A model generated the notes under the pieces. The model did no database searches, was not told the origin of the DNA, and worked only from the letters and a program-made list of their open reading frames with translations. A stretch of DNA of 64,000 nucleotides from JABWBD01 sp040768665 (GTDB lineage: Bacteria > Planctomycetota > Planctomycetia > Pirellulales > Thermoguttaceae): contig JAXGMN010000042.1 of NCBI GenBank assembly GCA_040768665.1, forward strand, positions 54,018-118,017. The letters run 5' to 3'. Below are positions 47,532 to 55,745 of this stretch, piece by piece; within the stretch, counting starts at the first letter, position 1; every line of letters starts with the position of its first letter. A program made the translations under genes and the position numbers.

Positions 47532-49178
47532 CTACACATCAAAAATCCGTTTCGGCTTCTTTGGGGCCGGCGGCGGCTCCACGATCGAAGCCTCCCGCAC
47601 CTGCTCCGCCGACTCCGCGCCGCCCGAAGCCGGCCGCCACTTCTCTTTCGCTTCGGACCGCAGCGCCGTGATCCGCTGCCCCATCGACTGCGACAGCGGT
47701 ACACTGCTCGTGATCGCCTGCTGCAAATGCCGATCGGTCAGCTTCGTCTCCTCCCCCTCGGCAAACGCCATATACAGCGCCGAGATCACCGCCTGCTCGA
47801 TCTCCGCGCCGGAAAACCCGTCGGTCGCCTGCACGTGCGCGGCCAGGTCGAAATCACGGTAATCCCGATGGTGCTTGGTGAGGTGGATTGCGAAGATGTT
47901 TGCCCGCTCCTGCGCCGAGGGCAGATCGATGAAGAAGATCTCGTCAAACCGCCCCTTGCGCAACAGTTCCGGCGGCAGCCCCTCGATATCGTTGGCCGTG
48001 GCAATGGTGAACACCGGCTTCTGGTTCTCCTCCATCCAGGTCAAGAGCGTGCCGAACACCCGCGTCGAGGTGCCGGAATCGCCCGTCTGGCCGCGGGTGC
48101 CGGAGAGCCCCTTTTCAATCTCGTCGATCCACAATACGCAGGGCGCCACCGCCTCGGCCATCCTGAGCGCCCGCCGCATGTTCTCTTCCGATTGTCCCAC
48201 CAGCCCGCCGAACACCTTCCCCAGGTCGAACTTCAACAGGGGCATCTGCCACTCGGCAGCGACCGCCTTTGCCGAAAGACTCTTGCCGCAGCCGGGCACG
48301 CCGACCAGCAGCAGCCCCTTGGGACTCGGCAGCCCAAACTGCCTGGCCTTCTCACTGAACGCCTTCCCCCGCTGCCGCAGCCAGACCTTGAGGTTTTCCA
48401 GCCCGCCGATGCTGCCGAACCGCTCCGGCGTCGAGTAGAACTCCAGCATTCCCGACTTGCGAATGATCTGCTCTTTCTCGGCCAAAAGCAGGTCGACGTC
48501 TTCCGGGTCCAGCCGGCTCCGCGTCACGACCACTTTTCCCAGGGCATTTTCCGCCTCGGTCCGCGTAAGCCCTGTCAGCGCTTTGACCATTTTCTCGCGT
48601 CCGCCCTCTCCGAGGTTGATCTCCACGCGCGGGTTGTCGCGAACCTGTTCGACGGTGTCGTCCAGCACGGCCGCAAGTTCCTCCTCCCCCGGCATTTCCA
48701 GGTCGACCACGGTGAGATCCTTCTCCAATTCCGGCGGGATCTTCAGCACCGACGACAGCAGGACCACCGTCTTCCGTGTCGCCTTGAACGGCCCGACTAG
48801 GTCGCGGAGCTGCCGGATCACCAGCGCCGCGGTGGGCGAGCGGTCGTCGAGGAAGAAGTGAAAATCCTCCAGGATAAACACCCCCGGGTCCGGAAACTCC
48901 AACAGAAAGGGTAAGATCCGCTTGGGATCGGCCGTCCTGCGATCGACCGGCTTCAGATCGAGCGTGCAAAGCCCGCGGGAAACCGACCAGACATAGGGCT
49001 TCCGCTTGGAAAGCTCGCCGTCGGAGAGCAATCCGCCGAGGAGTTCCACGGCCCGGTCCTCTTCGGCCGTGACCACGTAAAGGATCGGGTATCCGGCCCG
49101 CAGATACGTATTGAGCCGCTCCTGGAACGGCGACATCGGCTTCTTGGACTGCTTGTCTTCCGCGGCAGCCTGGCTCAT
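47532..49178 (-). CDS. Ycf46-like AAA ATPase (AAA-2, 548 aa)
   Basis: The N-terminal region FQERLNTYLRAGYPILYVVTAEEDRAVELL and YVWSVSRGL is the Ycf46-type domain. AAA core: Walker A VGVPGCGKSLSAKAVA, Walker B VLWIDEIEKGLSGTRG, ATANDIEGLPPELLRKGRFDEIFFIDLP. The C-terminus extends into a charged tail ending KRIFDV. Its start overlaps the stop of the DUF2997 gene by 4 nt (ATGA), so the two are translationally coupled. Ycf46 proteins are known from cyanobacteria and plastids, where they affect photosynthesis regulation; their biochemical role is not settled, and in a non-phototroph it must be different. Confidence 0.9.
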   Translation of the reverse strand: MSQAAAEDKQSKKPMSPFQERLNTYLRAGYPILYVVTAEEDRAVELLGGLLSDGELSKRKPYVWSVSRGLCTLDLKPVDRRTADPKRILPFLLEFPDPGVFILEDFHFFLDDRSPTAALVIRQLRDLVGPFKATRKTVVLLSSVLKIPPELEKDLTVVDLEMPGEEELAAVLDDTVEQVRDNPRVEINLGEGGREKMVKALTGLTRTEAENALGKVVVTRSRLDPEDVDLLLAEKEQIIRKSGMLEFYSTPERFGSIGGLENLKVWLRQRGKAFSEKARQFGLPSPKGLLLVGVPGCGKSLSAKAVAAEWQMPLLKFDLGKVFGGLVGQSEENMRRALRMAEAVAPCVLWIDEIEKGLSGTRGQTGDSGTSTRVFGTLLTWMEENQKPVFTIATANDIEGLPPELLRKGRFDEIFFIDLPSAQERANIFAIHLTKHHRDYRDFDLAAHVQATDGFSGAEIEQAVISALYMAFAEGEETKLTDRHLQQAITSSVPLSQSMGQRITALRSEAKEKWRPASGGAESAEQVREASIVEPPPAPKKPKRIFDV

Positions 49179-49372
49179 CGGTCAACCTCGTGCTGGCGTT
49201 CGGTTTCCGACTCGGTCTCATAGTATTCCGGCTTCAACTCGCGCTCACCCAGCGGCGTTCCCAGACGTTTCTCCAGTTCCCGGGTAAACTGCACGCAATC
49301 CTCGCCCACGGCGCCGAGCACTTCAACCTTCTGCGTGCCGTCCTTGCGGATGGTGATCTTGATCTTCTTCAT
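49175..49372 (-). CDS. DUF2997-like small protein (65 aa)
   Basis: The sequence KKIKITIRKDGTQKVEVLGA, then GEDCVQFTRELEKRLG, followed by ELKPEYYE, matches the DUF2997 pattern: a small beta-alpha domain with a conserved cysteine in GxxC. It lies between DUF1257 and AAA-2, an order known for Ycf35/Ycf46 neighbourhoods. Function unknown. The ATG at 49372 follows AAGGAGGAGCATGCG. Confidence 0.85.
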   Translation of the reverse strand: MKKIKITIRKDGTQKVEVLGAVGEDCVQFTRELEKRLGTPLGERELKPEYYETESETERQHEVDR

Positions 49373-49393
49373 CGCATGCTCCTCCTTCTTCCA

Positions 49394-49786
49394 TCAACCG
49401 CGTTCGGACAGCAAAATGACCACGTCGCCGTTTTCGAGCGTCTGCTCCTCCTCCACAATCAGGTTTTGCTCCCGGGCCTGGTCGCGGATGAGGTTGTAGG
49501 CGTACTGGCGGTTGACCTGCTGGATGAACTGCTGCTGGCGGATCTGCGTATTACCTTCTACTCCCCACCAGTCGGCTACAACCTCGTACTCCTGGGCTTG
49601 CCGTCTGAACCCGACATCGTACTGCGAACCGGTATCCACGACCACCTGGGCCGTCTCCCGGTTGCCCGACCAGCCGCGGACCTGCAGGTTCTCGCCCTCT
49701 TGAAACTGGCAGTGCAGATCCCGCAGGGCCTGCACCAGGTGCTCCCGCTCTCGGATCTGGGTGCGGATACGTTGGAAATGCGACAT
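49394..49786 (-). CDS. DUF1257 / Ycf35-like protein (130 aa)
   Basis: The product begins MSHFQRIRTQIREREHLVQA and has DVGFRRQAQEYEVVADWWGV, QQQFIQQVNRQYAYNLIRDQ and VVILLSERG, the DUF1257 pattern shared with plastid Ycf35. AAAGGAG lies 8 nt upstream of the ATG at 49786; the longer frame reads into repeats. It forms a set with DUF2997 and the Ycf46-like ATPases. The molecular role is not known. Confidence 0.88.
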   Translation of the reverse strand: MSHFQRIRTQIREREHLVQALRDLHCQFQEGENLQVRGWSGNRETAQVVVDTGSQYDVGFRRQAQEYEVVADWWGVEGNTQIRQQQFIQQVNRQYAYNLIRDQAREQNLIVEEEQTLENGDVVILLSERG

Positions 49787-49817
49787 GTCTCGATCTCCTT
49801 TATGTTTGCCGATCTTA

Positions 49818-49962
49818 ACCGCGAAGCGGTTCCACAACAAAGCCCGGGGTCGCGCCAGCGCACCCCGGGGACGCGTTCGCCAATTCCCCGAACCCCGACG
49901 AGGTTCCACAAGGATGCTCCGACCTCCGTTGCCCAGGGTACGCCTGCGCGACGCTGGGCTTT
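49818..49962. repeat. GC-rich repeat, family B, copy 1
   Basis: CGCGAAGCGGTTCCACAACA, AGCCCGGGGTCGCGCCAGCG and CCCCGAACCCCGACGAGGTT repeat almost exactly at 50468-50572. This copy lies directly after the transposase gene and separates it from DUF1257. Confidence 0.7.
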
Positions 49963-49969
49963 GACGCCC

Positions 49970-50425
49970 CTAATCCCACACGTACCGTTCATCAATCTCC
50001 AACCCATACTTCTTGCACAATCGCCGAAATTCATCCTGAAACGTCTCCGCACGGTGATGTTCCTCCTGATTGGCGATGTACCCCTTGAGCACCTCCACGT
50101 GTCCTGGACTGACGGAAAACGCCCCGTACCCGAGTTGCCAATGGAAATCCGCCAAATCCTTCCACTCTTGCTTCACCCACTTGGATGAATCGCGTTTCAC
50201 ATCCCGGATCACATCCGCCAGCGCGATCGTCTTGCCGAACCGGCAGAGAAGGTGGGCGTGATCCTCGACGCCTCCGATGATCAAGGCCGTGCATTGCAGA
50301 TTCTTGCAGATGCCGGCCAGATAGGCGTGCATCCGATCCCGCATGTCCTTTTGTCGCAAGAAGGGCCGGCGAAGCTTCGTCGAGAATACGATATGCACGT
50401 AGATCTGCACCAACGATTGCGGCAT
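49970..50425 (-). mobile_element. IS200/IS605-like Y1 transposase (151 aa)
   Basis: A single-strand HUH transposase. PQSLVQIYVHIVFSTKLRRP is the typical start; the HUH motif is EDHAHLL (H56, H58); the probable nucleophile is Y116 in LKGYIANQEEHH. The ending DEFRRLCKKYGLEIDERYVW is also characteristic. The ATG at 50425 is fixed by the family start. The gene is intact, lies in the sense orientation inside the AAA module between AAA-1 and DUF1257, and is flanked on both sides by family B repeats, as expected for a REP-associated or recently transposed element. Confidence 0.87.
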
Positions 50426-50467
50426 ATTCCGGTCCTCCCCGTCGCAAAACTCCATCAACTTCGGTTC

Positions 50468-50572
50468 ACCGCGAAGCGGTTCCACAACATAGCCCGGGGT
50501 CGCGCCAGCGCACCCCGGGGACGCGTTCGTCAATTCCCCGAACCCCAACGGGGTTCCACAAGGATGCGATCC
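50468..50572. repeat. GC-rich repeat, family B, copy 2
   Basis: Near-identical to 49818-49925 and in the same orientation. A related complementary arm (CCCCGTTGGGGTTTCGTCGA, then CCCAGGGTGCGCTCGCGCGA) lies at 50698-50790. Confidence 0.7.
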
Positions 50573-50697
50573 CGGTACACGGGGCGGCGGTCGTGAAACC
50601 GCCACGCCCCAATTCCCAACACCCACCGGACGCCGAAGGCAATCCGCCGCATCCACGGACCCCGGTCGATTCGTTCTCCGCACACCCACGTTGTAAA

Positions 50698-50790
50698 ACC
50701 CCGTTGGGGTTTCGTCGATTGTACGACCTCCGTACCCCAGGGTGCGCTCGCGCGACCCTGGGCTCTGTTGTTCAACACCTTCGGCGTTGC
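50698..50790. repeat. GC-rich repeat, family B, complementary arm
   Basis: CCCCGTTGGGGTTTCGTCGA...CCCAGGGTGCGCTCGCGCGA...CACCTTCGGCGTTG is roughly the reverse complement of the family B unit. The same pairing of arms is seen again at 53775-54085. Confidence 0.6.
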
Positions 50791-50796
50791 CTGCCC

Positions 50797-52338
50797 TCAC
50801 ATCGTCTCGAGCACGCGTTTCTTCGGCCCGACATCCTGCTGCGGCTCGCTGGAGGCGGGGAAGGCTCGACCATCGGTCTTCCATTTGCGGATTTTTTCGA
50901 TCACCTCGCCGTGCGACCTGCTCAGCGGAACCACTTCCGCGAGCGCCGTCAAGAGATCCCCCTGCTCGATCTCCCGGTTTTGGTCGGCCAGGGCGGTAAA
51001 CTGCGCTTCGCGCACTGCGCGTTCGATTTCCCGCCCCACCATCCCACGGCTCTTCTCCACCAGTTCGTCCAACTGAAATTTGTGTCTCGCGTCGATCTCG
51101 CCAGCGCGATTCAAATGGATTAAGAAAATCTGCCGCCGTTCGTCATCGTTCGGCAGATCCAGGAAGAACGTCCGGTCGAACCGCCCCATCAACTCCGGCG
51201 GCAGACCCTCGATGTCGTTGGCCGTGGCGATCACAAACACGGGCGCCGTGTGTTCCTGCATCCAGGTCAAGAAACTGCCAAACACCCGCGTCGCCGCCCC
51301 GGCATTGAGCGAAGTCGGTCCGCTGCCGGCAAATGCCTTCTCCATCTCATCGACCCACAAGATGCACGGGCTGACGGTCTCGGCCAGCATCATCGCCTTC
51401 CGCATGTTCTGCTCCGATTCCCCCAGCAGCGACCCGAACAGCGCCCCCACGTCCAGACGCAACAGCGGCAGCTTCCACAGCCCCGAGAGCATCTTGGCCG
51501 ACAGGCTCTTCCCGGTGCCCGGGATGCCGATCAGCGCCGCGCCCCGCGGGTAGGGCACGTTCGATTCGCGGGCCTCCGCGCTGAACCCCACCTCGCGCTT
51601 CTTCAGCCAGGCCTTCATCATATCAAGCCCGCCGACGTCGCTCTCTCCCTGGTCGGCTGCCCAAAACTCCAGCGCTCCGCTCTCCCGAATCACCTGCTGC
51701 TTGGCCGCGGTCACCAGGGCGATCCCCCGTTCGTCAAAACAGCCGTGCTGCGCAAAAACCCGCGAGAACGCCAGCCGCGCCTGGTTCGTCGTCAGCCCCT
51801 TGGCCGAGGCGACCAGTTTCTGTTTGACCTCCGGCCGCGGCAGTCGCGACCGGTCGAGCTTGCCGGTGATCCCGTCAAACAGCCGCTCCAGCTCCCCGTC
51901 GTTCGGCAGCGGCATGTAGAGCACCACCACGTCGTCCTTGAGTTCCATGGGCAAGTCGAGTTGCGGGGTGATGAAGACCAGGTACTGGCTTTGCGCCCGC
52001 AGCTTGGCTGCCATGTTGCGAAGTTTCCGCGTCACGTACGCCTTTTTCTGTGCCCAGCAGTGATGGAAGTCCTTAAGCACGATCACACAACCCGGCGGCG
52101 CCTTGTCGGCCAGATGGGGCAGCAGCGTATCGGTCGTGCACTCTTTGAGCGGAAACGGTTGTTTCCCCTCGCGGACCGCGAAAAACCCGTCGGCTAAGTC
52201 CCAGCTCACCACGCCCAATCCGCCTTCCTTCTGGAGCTGCGCGAGCGTCTGGACCACCCGGTCTTCCTCGTAGGTGATCACATTGACCAACGGCACATTC
52301 GCCCGCAGCAGTCCTGCCAATTCATCTTTCAAGTCCAT
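50797..52338 (-). CDS. Ycf46-like AAA ATPase (AAA-1, 513 aa)
   Basis: The most canonical Ycf46-type protein here. N-terminal domain: LKDELAGLLRANVPLVNVIT, then YEEDRVVQTL and VIVLKDFHHCW. AAA core: Walker A IGIPGTGKSLSAKML near residue 275, Walker B ILWVDEMEKAFAGSG near 330, ATANDIEGLPPELMGRFDRTFFLDLP near 380-405. The ATG at 52338 has GGAGG 9 nt upstream and is preferred to the in-frame GTG one codon before. It heads the AAA module. The IS200-like element separates it from the DUF1257, DUF2997 and AAA-2 genes. Confidence 0.9.
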   Translation of the reverse strand: MDLKDELAGLLRANVPLVNVITYEEDRVVQTLAQLQKEGGLGVVSWDLADGFFAVREGKQPFPLKECTTDTLLPHLADKAPPGCVIVLKDFHHCWAQKKAYVTRKLRNMAAKLRAQSQYLVFITPQLDLPMELKDDVVVLYMPLPNDGELERLFDGITGKLDRSRLPRPEVKQKLVASAKGLTTNQARLAFSRVFAQHGCFDERGIALVTAAKQQVIRESGALEFWAADQGESDVGGLDMMKAWLKKREVGFSAEARESNVPYPRGAALIGIPGTGKSLSAKMLSGLWKLPLLRLDVGALFGSLLGESEQNMRKAMMLAETVSPCILWVDEMEKAFAGSGPTSLNAGAATRVFGSFLTWMQEHTAPVFVIATANDIEGLPPELMGRFDRTFFLDLPNDDERRQIFLIHLNRAGEIDARHKFQLDELVEKSRGMVGREIERAVREAQFTALADQNREIEQGDLLTALAEVVPLSRSHGEVIEKIRKWKTDGRAFPASSEPQQDVGPKKRVLETM

Positions 52339-52397
52339 CACATTGTCCTCCCCATAGAGATCTCTCCTCCCCCAACCCGCCGATGCCCGCTACTGAG

Positions 52398-52436
52398 GAT
52401 GCAGTAGGCAGTACGCAGTACTCGGTCTGGGTACCG
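52398..52436. repeat. Short AGTACTC-type repeats, block 1
   Basis: GCAGTAGGCAGTACGCAGTACTCGG contains three degenerate CAGTAC units. A second block is at 52674-52738 and a third at 59835-59882. Confidence 0.5.
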
Positions 52437-52612
52437 CGGCCGAATTCTCCCGCGATGTTCGACATGACCGATTCCGAGGAATTGTTGATCTGCAGCGCCA
52501 ATAGCTGGTCCTTCGAGAAGGGCGCACGCCGGGTGGCTGCAAAGATAGCCTTCGACCACGCACGTGCCCGTTGCCGGATCAACAGCTCCTTGAAGGACCG
52601 CAAACCGGCCAT
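52433..52612 (-). pseudogene. Remnant of a four-helix-bundle (S23/bAvd-type) gene
   Basis: The minus-strand translation RSFKELLIRQRARAWSKAIF, then AATRRAPFSKDQLLALQINN and SSESVMSNIAGEFGRG, resembles the N-terminal half of 23S-rRNA-intervening-sequence four-helix-bundle proteins (WQKAxELxxxIYxxT...F.KD..L..QIRRASVSI.SNIAEG.ERG). Avd proteins share that fold. The second half is missing and the frame runs into AGTACTC repeats. It is probably inactive. Confidence 0.55.
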
Positions 52613-52673
52613 ATCTCCAGCCTCTGCGTTCAGAGTGAGGTTGCGTCTGATGACATGAATTCCCCGCTCAGGA

Positions 52674-52738
52674 TCAGTACCGAGTACTCAGTACCCAGTG
52701 CTCAGTACTCGTTACCCCGTACTACACATTCAGTACCC
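52674..52738. repeat. Short AGTACTC-type repeats, block 2
   Basis: CAGTACCGAGTACTCAGTAC is followed by further degenerate units. With block 1 it brackets the four-helix-bundle remnant. Confidence 0.55.
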
Positions 52739-52869
52739 TCGAGTTCCCACACCGTGCTCTTCCCTGCTCCGTACTCGACCCGCTGCGCCGCTCACCGAGC
52801 TCATCCTCCCGCGTCGACCGCAAGACATCTCGAAAGGATCCACACTCCAGCAATCGAAATTCCATCACA

Positions 52870-53688
52870 TCATTGCCGTGTTGAAAAAATATCGCGCGCC
52901 CTCGCTGCGCTCGGGCAAGGGGTAAAGGAGTAAAGGTTCAAGGTGTAAGAGTCCTGGCAACACGGAATCCGTTGTGGTCGCGGCGGTAGTCCGGGCGGTC
53001 GAGGCGTGCGGTACGCACACCGGAAGTAGTCGGGATAGTCGTAGAGCCACGACCCGCCGCGCAACACACGGGACGCCTGCGAACCACCTGATGGTGGCAC
53101 AAGGTTGCCCAGCTTGTAGCGCGAGTATGCGTCATCGTCCCAAGCGTCCGCACACCACTCCCACACGTTCCCCGACATTTGGTAATGCCCCCAAGGGCTG
53201 CACCCTTCCGGATAACTCCACACGCTGCACGTTCCTTCGCTGCCTTTGTTTTCATCGTTGCGGCATTTGCTCACGTCCCACGGATTGCCCCACGGGTACT
53301 CTCGCCCGTCCACTCCCCGTGCACCCTTCTCCCACTCCAATTCTGTCGGCAATCGAACTCGCGCCCACTGGCAATACGCCTGCGCATCGTCCCAGCTTAC
53401 GCATACCACCGGATGATCGGCTCTATCCGCCGGGAAGCCGTTGCCTTTCCAAACCGGATCACCATAGTCCGCCTTATCCGGCGCCCGATGCCCCGTCGCG
53501 TCCACGAATCGCTTGTACTGTGCGTTCGTCACCGCGTGCATCCCAAGGTAATACGGCGCCAACTCCACCTGAAACACCGCACCCCCCTCGTCGCTTCCCG
53601 GCCCGCCTGCCAAGAACTTTCCCCCAGGCACCAGCACGAGCAGGCTGGCGTCAATCTCGTTCTCGATCAGGACGTTCGTTGCCGCCAT
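52870..53688 (-). CDS. DGR target protein 1, FGE/C-type-lectin fold, frameshifted in its variable repeat
   Basis: A formylglycine-generating-enzyme-like (FGE-sulfatase) domain protein. The ATG at 53688 gives MAATNVLIENE, matching the start of target 2. Motifs: LVPGGKFLAGGPGSDEGG, APYYLGMHAVTNAQYKRFV, VSWDDAQAYCQWARVRLPTE, GREYPWGN and GHYQMSGNVWEWCADAW, then SRVLRGGSW entering the variable repeat near residue 204. These domains are used as C-type-lectin-like binding folds in DGR targets. One base is inserted in the VR, so from residue 225 the frame changes: the normal GFRVARTLTP ending is in another frame (stop at 52938) and this frame runs on to 52870, through the hairpin. The product is either altered or non-functional. 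Confidence 0.88.
   Translation of the reverse strand: MAATNVLIENEIDASLLVLVPGGKFLAGGPGSDEGGAVFQVELAPYYLGMHAVTNAQYKRFVDATGHRAPDKADYGDPVWKGNGFPADRADHPVVCVSWDDAQAYCQWARVRLPTELEWEKGARGVDGREYPWGNPWDVSKCRNDENKGSEGTCSVWSYPEGCSPWGHYQMSGNVWEWCADAWDDDAYSRYKLGNLVPPSGGSQASRVLRGGSWLYDYPDYFRCAYRTPRPPGLPPRPQRIPCCQDSYTLNLYSFTPCPSAARARDIFSTRQ
52898..52916 (-). terminator. Post-VR1 hairpin (DGR cruciform and/or terminator)
   Basis: GCCC and GGGC close an 11-nt loop that can form an additional GC/GC pair. On the coding strand the hairpin is followed by CGCGATATTTTTT, resembling an intrinsic terminator. It starts 37 nt past the end of VR1. DGR targets of the Bordetella phage type need a hairpin at this place for homing. 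Confidence 0.7.
52954..53079 (-). repeat. Variable repeat VR1
   Basis: 126 bp aligned with the template repeat at 60128-60252. It has 15 substitutions, all at template adenines, plus one inserted base near 52996-52999. The flanks are identical to the template. Confidence 0.93.
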
Positions 53689-53774
53689 TCGTCGCGAATC
53701 CTCTCGTTCCAGGTCGTGCGCAAACGCGCTGCCGCTCATGCTAAGCACTGCGACCCACCCTCATTCCCCGCTCT

Positions 53775-54085
53775 CTCCACCGCGAAGCGGTCCGCCAACA
53801 AAGCCCGGGGTCGCGCAGCGCACCCTGGGGACGCGGTCGTCCCATTTTCATCGAACCCCGACGGGGTTCTACAATGTCTCGACTCGATTCACGCATCGCC
53901 CACTCGTTGCCCCCGAAAGAAACGCCCGCGCCAAATCCCCCGAACCCCCGGTCAATTCTGTTTCGCCACACCCCCGTTAGCCCCGTTGTAAAACCCCGTT
54001 GGGGTTTGGTGGATGGCGCAACCTCCGACCCCAGGGTGCGCTGCGCGACCCGGGGCTGTCTTGTTCAACACCTTCGGCGTAACTT
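53775..54085. repeat. GC-rich repeats, family B, paired arms
   Basis: CGCGAAGCGGTCCGCCAACA...GAACCCCGACGGGGTT at 53775-53872 and the opposing GTTGTAAAACCCCGTTGGGG...CACCTTCGGCGT at 53990-54085 flank about 110 bp of unique sequence. They fill the gap between target 1 and the Hsp70-like gene. Confidence 0.65.
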
Positions 54086-54113
54086 TCGCCACTGGCCTGT
54101 TCCACCGATCCCG

Positions 54114-55745
54114 CTACAACCTCACCACCGGATGATCCTTCAACAGCGTCTTGCCCGTCATGTTATCCAACACCGTCACCACCAACCGCCGGTGCCCGTC
54201 GACCCAAAACGAACACAAGAACCGCTTCTGATCCCGCTGGAGATTGACCGGCGGGTCGGCAACGATGAATGTGGGGTTCTCGCGATTCAAACAAATATGG
54301 GCAAACTCTGTGCTCACCTGGCTTTCCTGCCGAATCACCCCATCGGCGTCGACCAGCGAGCCCGCCAGCTTCCGCCGCTTCATCCGCGAGACCTCGAACA
54401 CCTTCAGCCCGATCCGCGTCATTGCCTCGTAGCTCCCCCGCGCCCAAAGCTTGACGAAGTCTCGCGGCGTTGGATACTCCGTGCCCATTTTCAACAGCGG
54501 CGCGAACTCGTACTCCTGCTTCTGACGGTTGTAGCTCTCGATCGCGTAGTCGTGCTGCAGGATCGGCACCACAGCACCGCCGCACGCTCCCCGCGCCACC
54601 GCATCGAACGGGCTGGCGAGTACGGCCCGGCTGTCGAAGCAATCGAGCAACAACTTTCGCACGCACGGCACCAGGCTCGTCCCGCCCGTCACGAGCACCT
54701 TCGCCAAGTCGTCGCGTCTCAAACCCGCCTTGACCGACGCGTTCTCGATGGCCCGGTCCAGTGTCTCACGAGTCTGCTTCGAGAAGTCGTGCTCCAAAAG
54801 CAAGCACCCCAGGCATGACTCGCCAGGGTCCTCATGTTTGCCCGCACGTTCTCGCTCGCAGTCTGCGCAGCACCGTCGATACGTGGTTCGCAGCAGGCGC
54901 GGCCGGCCGGCCGACCGATCCAGCACCTGCATCTCCGCCTCGTCCTGCGTGGGGTCGGAAAGCGCGATCTTGGCGGCCTCGGCCTGCCGCAGAATGATCG
55001 CCTCCGACTCGCGACGCCCGTGCTCCCCCAATTCATGCCGCCGGCAGAAGTCTTCCGCCAGCCAGCGGTCGATGTCCAATCCTCCCACCTCCCGGCCGGC
55101 CTGCCCAAGCTGCACCGCTTTCTTGTCTTCCGTCGATCCCAGGTCGATCCGCACCGCCGAAACGTCGAGCGTGCCGCAACCGAAGTCGAACACGAGAAAG
55201 CGGTCATCCTTGCGCGCGGCGCCCTGGTATCCCAGCACACAAGCCGTCGGCTCATCCAGCATCCTCAGCCGCTGGATGCCCAGCGATTCGCCCACCCGGC
55301 GCAGCCAGTCCTGGAAGTCTTCAAAGGCCTCGGTCGGTGCCGTGAACGTGAATTCGTCGTCGGCAAAGGAGATTTGGTCGGAGACATAGTTCAACAGCAA
55401 TTTCAGAAAATCCTCGCCGGCCTGCGCGGGGCTCTTATGGCCTTGTGCGGTCTTTCGCCGTTTCGTGACACGCGCTGCAATCCCTCGCTTCATCCACCGC
55501 AACGTGTCCGGGTGCTCTGCCAGCCCTCGCGAAAGCACCTGGTCTCCGATCAATGTCTCACTCTCCGAATAGTAGATCAACGAAGGAACCACATGGACGA
55601 CCTGATCTGGCCGATCCGCGCGGAGCCGATAGCGAAAGGCCGTGGCAATTCCCGGGATCTCGATCGTCTCGGCCCGCCCGAGCGTCTCGTTGAACCGCGC
55701 GAGCACCGTATTGCCCGTGCCAAAATCAACAGCGATTCTCGCCAT
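54114..55745 (-). CDS. Hsp70/DnaK-like protein (543 aa)
   Basis: An actin-fold ATPase of the Hsp70 superfamily. Phosphate loops: AVDFGTGNTVLARFN at the N-terminus and FLVFDFGCGTLDVSAVRID; EPTACVLGYQG and VLVTGGTSLVPCVRKLL give the adenosine and connect regions. An insertion carries CCADCE and CLGC, a probable zinc knuckle not found in DnaK. The substrate-binding part after residue 400 is short and divergent. Its start overlaps the end of the GrpE-like gene by 20 nt. A specialised chaperone serving the DGR-linked system is more likely than general DnaK. Confidence 0.87.
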   Translation of the reverse strand: MARIAVDFGTGNTVLARFNETLGRAETIEIPGIATAFRYRLRADRPDQVVHVVPSLIYYSESETLIGDQVLSRGLAEHPDTLRWMKRGIAARVTKRRKTAQGHKSPAQAGEDFLKLLLNYVSDQISFADDEFTFTAPTEAFEDFQDWLRRVGESLGIQRLRMLDEPTACVLGYQGAARKDDRFLVFDFGCGTLDVSAVRIDLGSTEDKKAVQLGQAGREVGGLDIDRWLAEDFCRRHELGEHGRRESEAIILRQAEAAKIALSDPTQDEAEMQVLDRSAGRPRLLRTTYRRCCADCERERAGKHEDPGESCLGCLLLEHDFSKQTRETLDRAIENASVKAGLRRDDLAKVLVTGGTSLVPCVRKLLLDCFDSRAVLASPFDAVARGACGGAVVPILQHDYAIESYNRQKQEYEFAPLLKMGTEYPTPRDFVKLWARGSYEAMTRIGLKVFEVSRMKRRKLAGSLVDADGVIRQESQVSTEFAHICLNRENPTFIVADPPVNLQRDQKRFLCSFWVDGHRRLVVTVLDNMTGKTLLKDHPVVRL

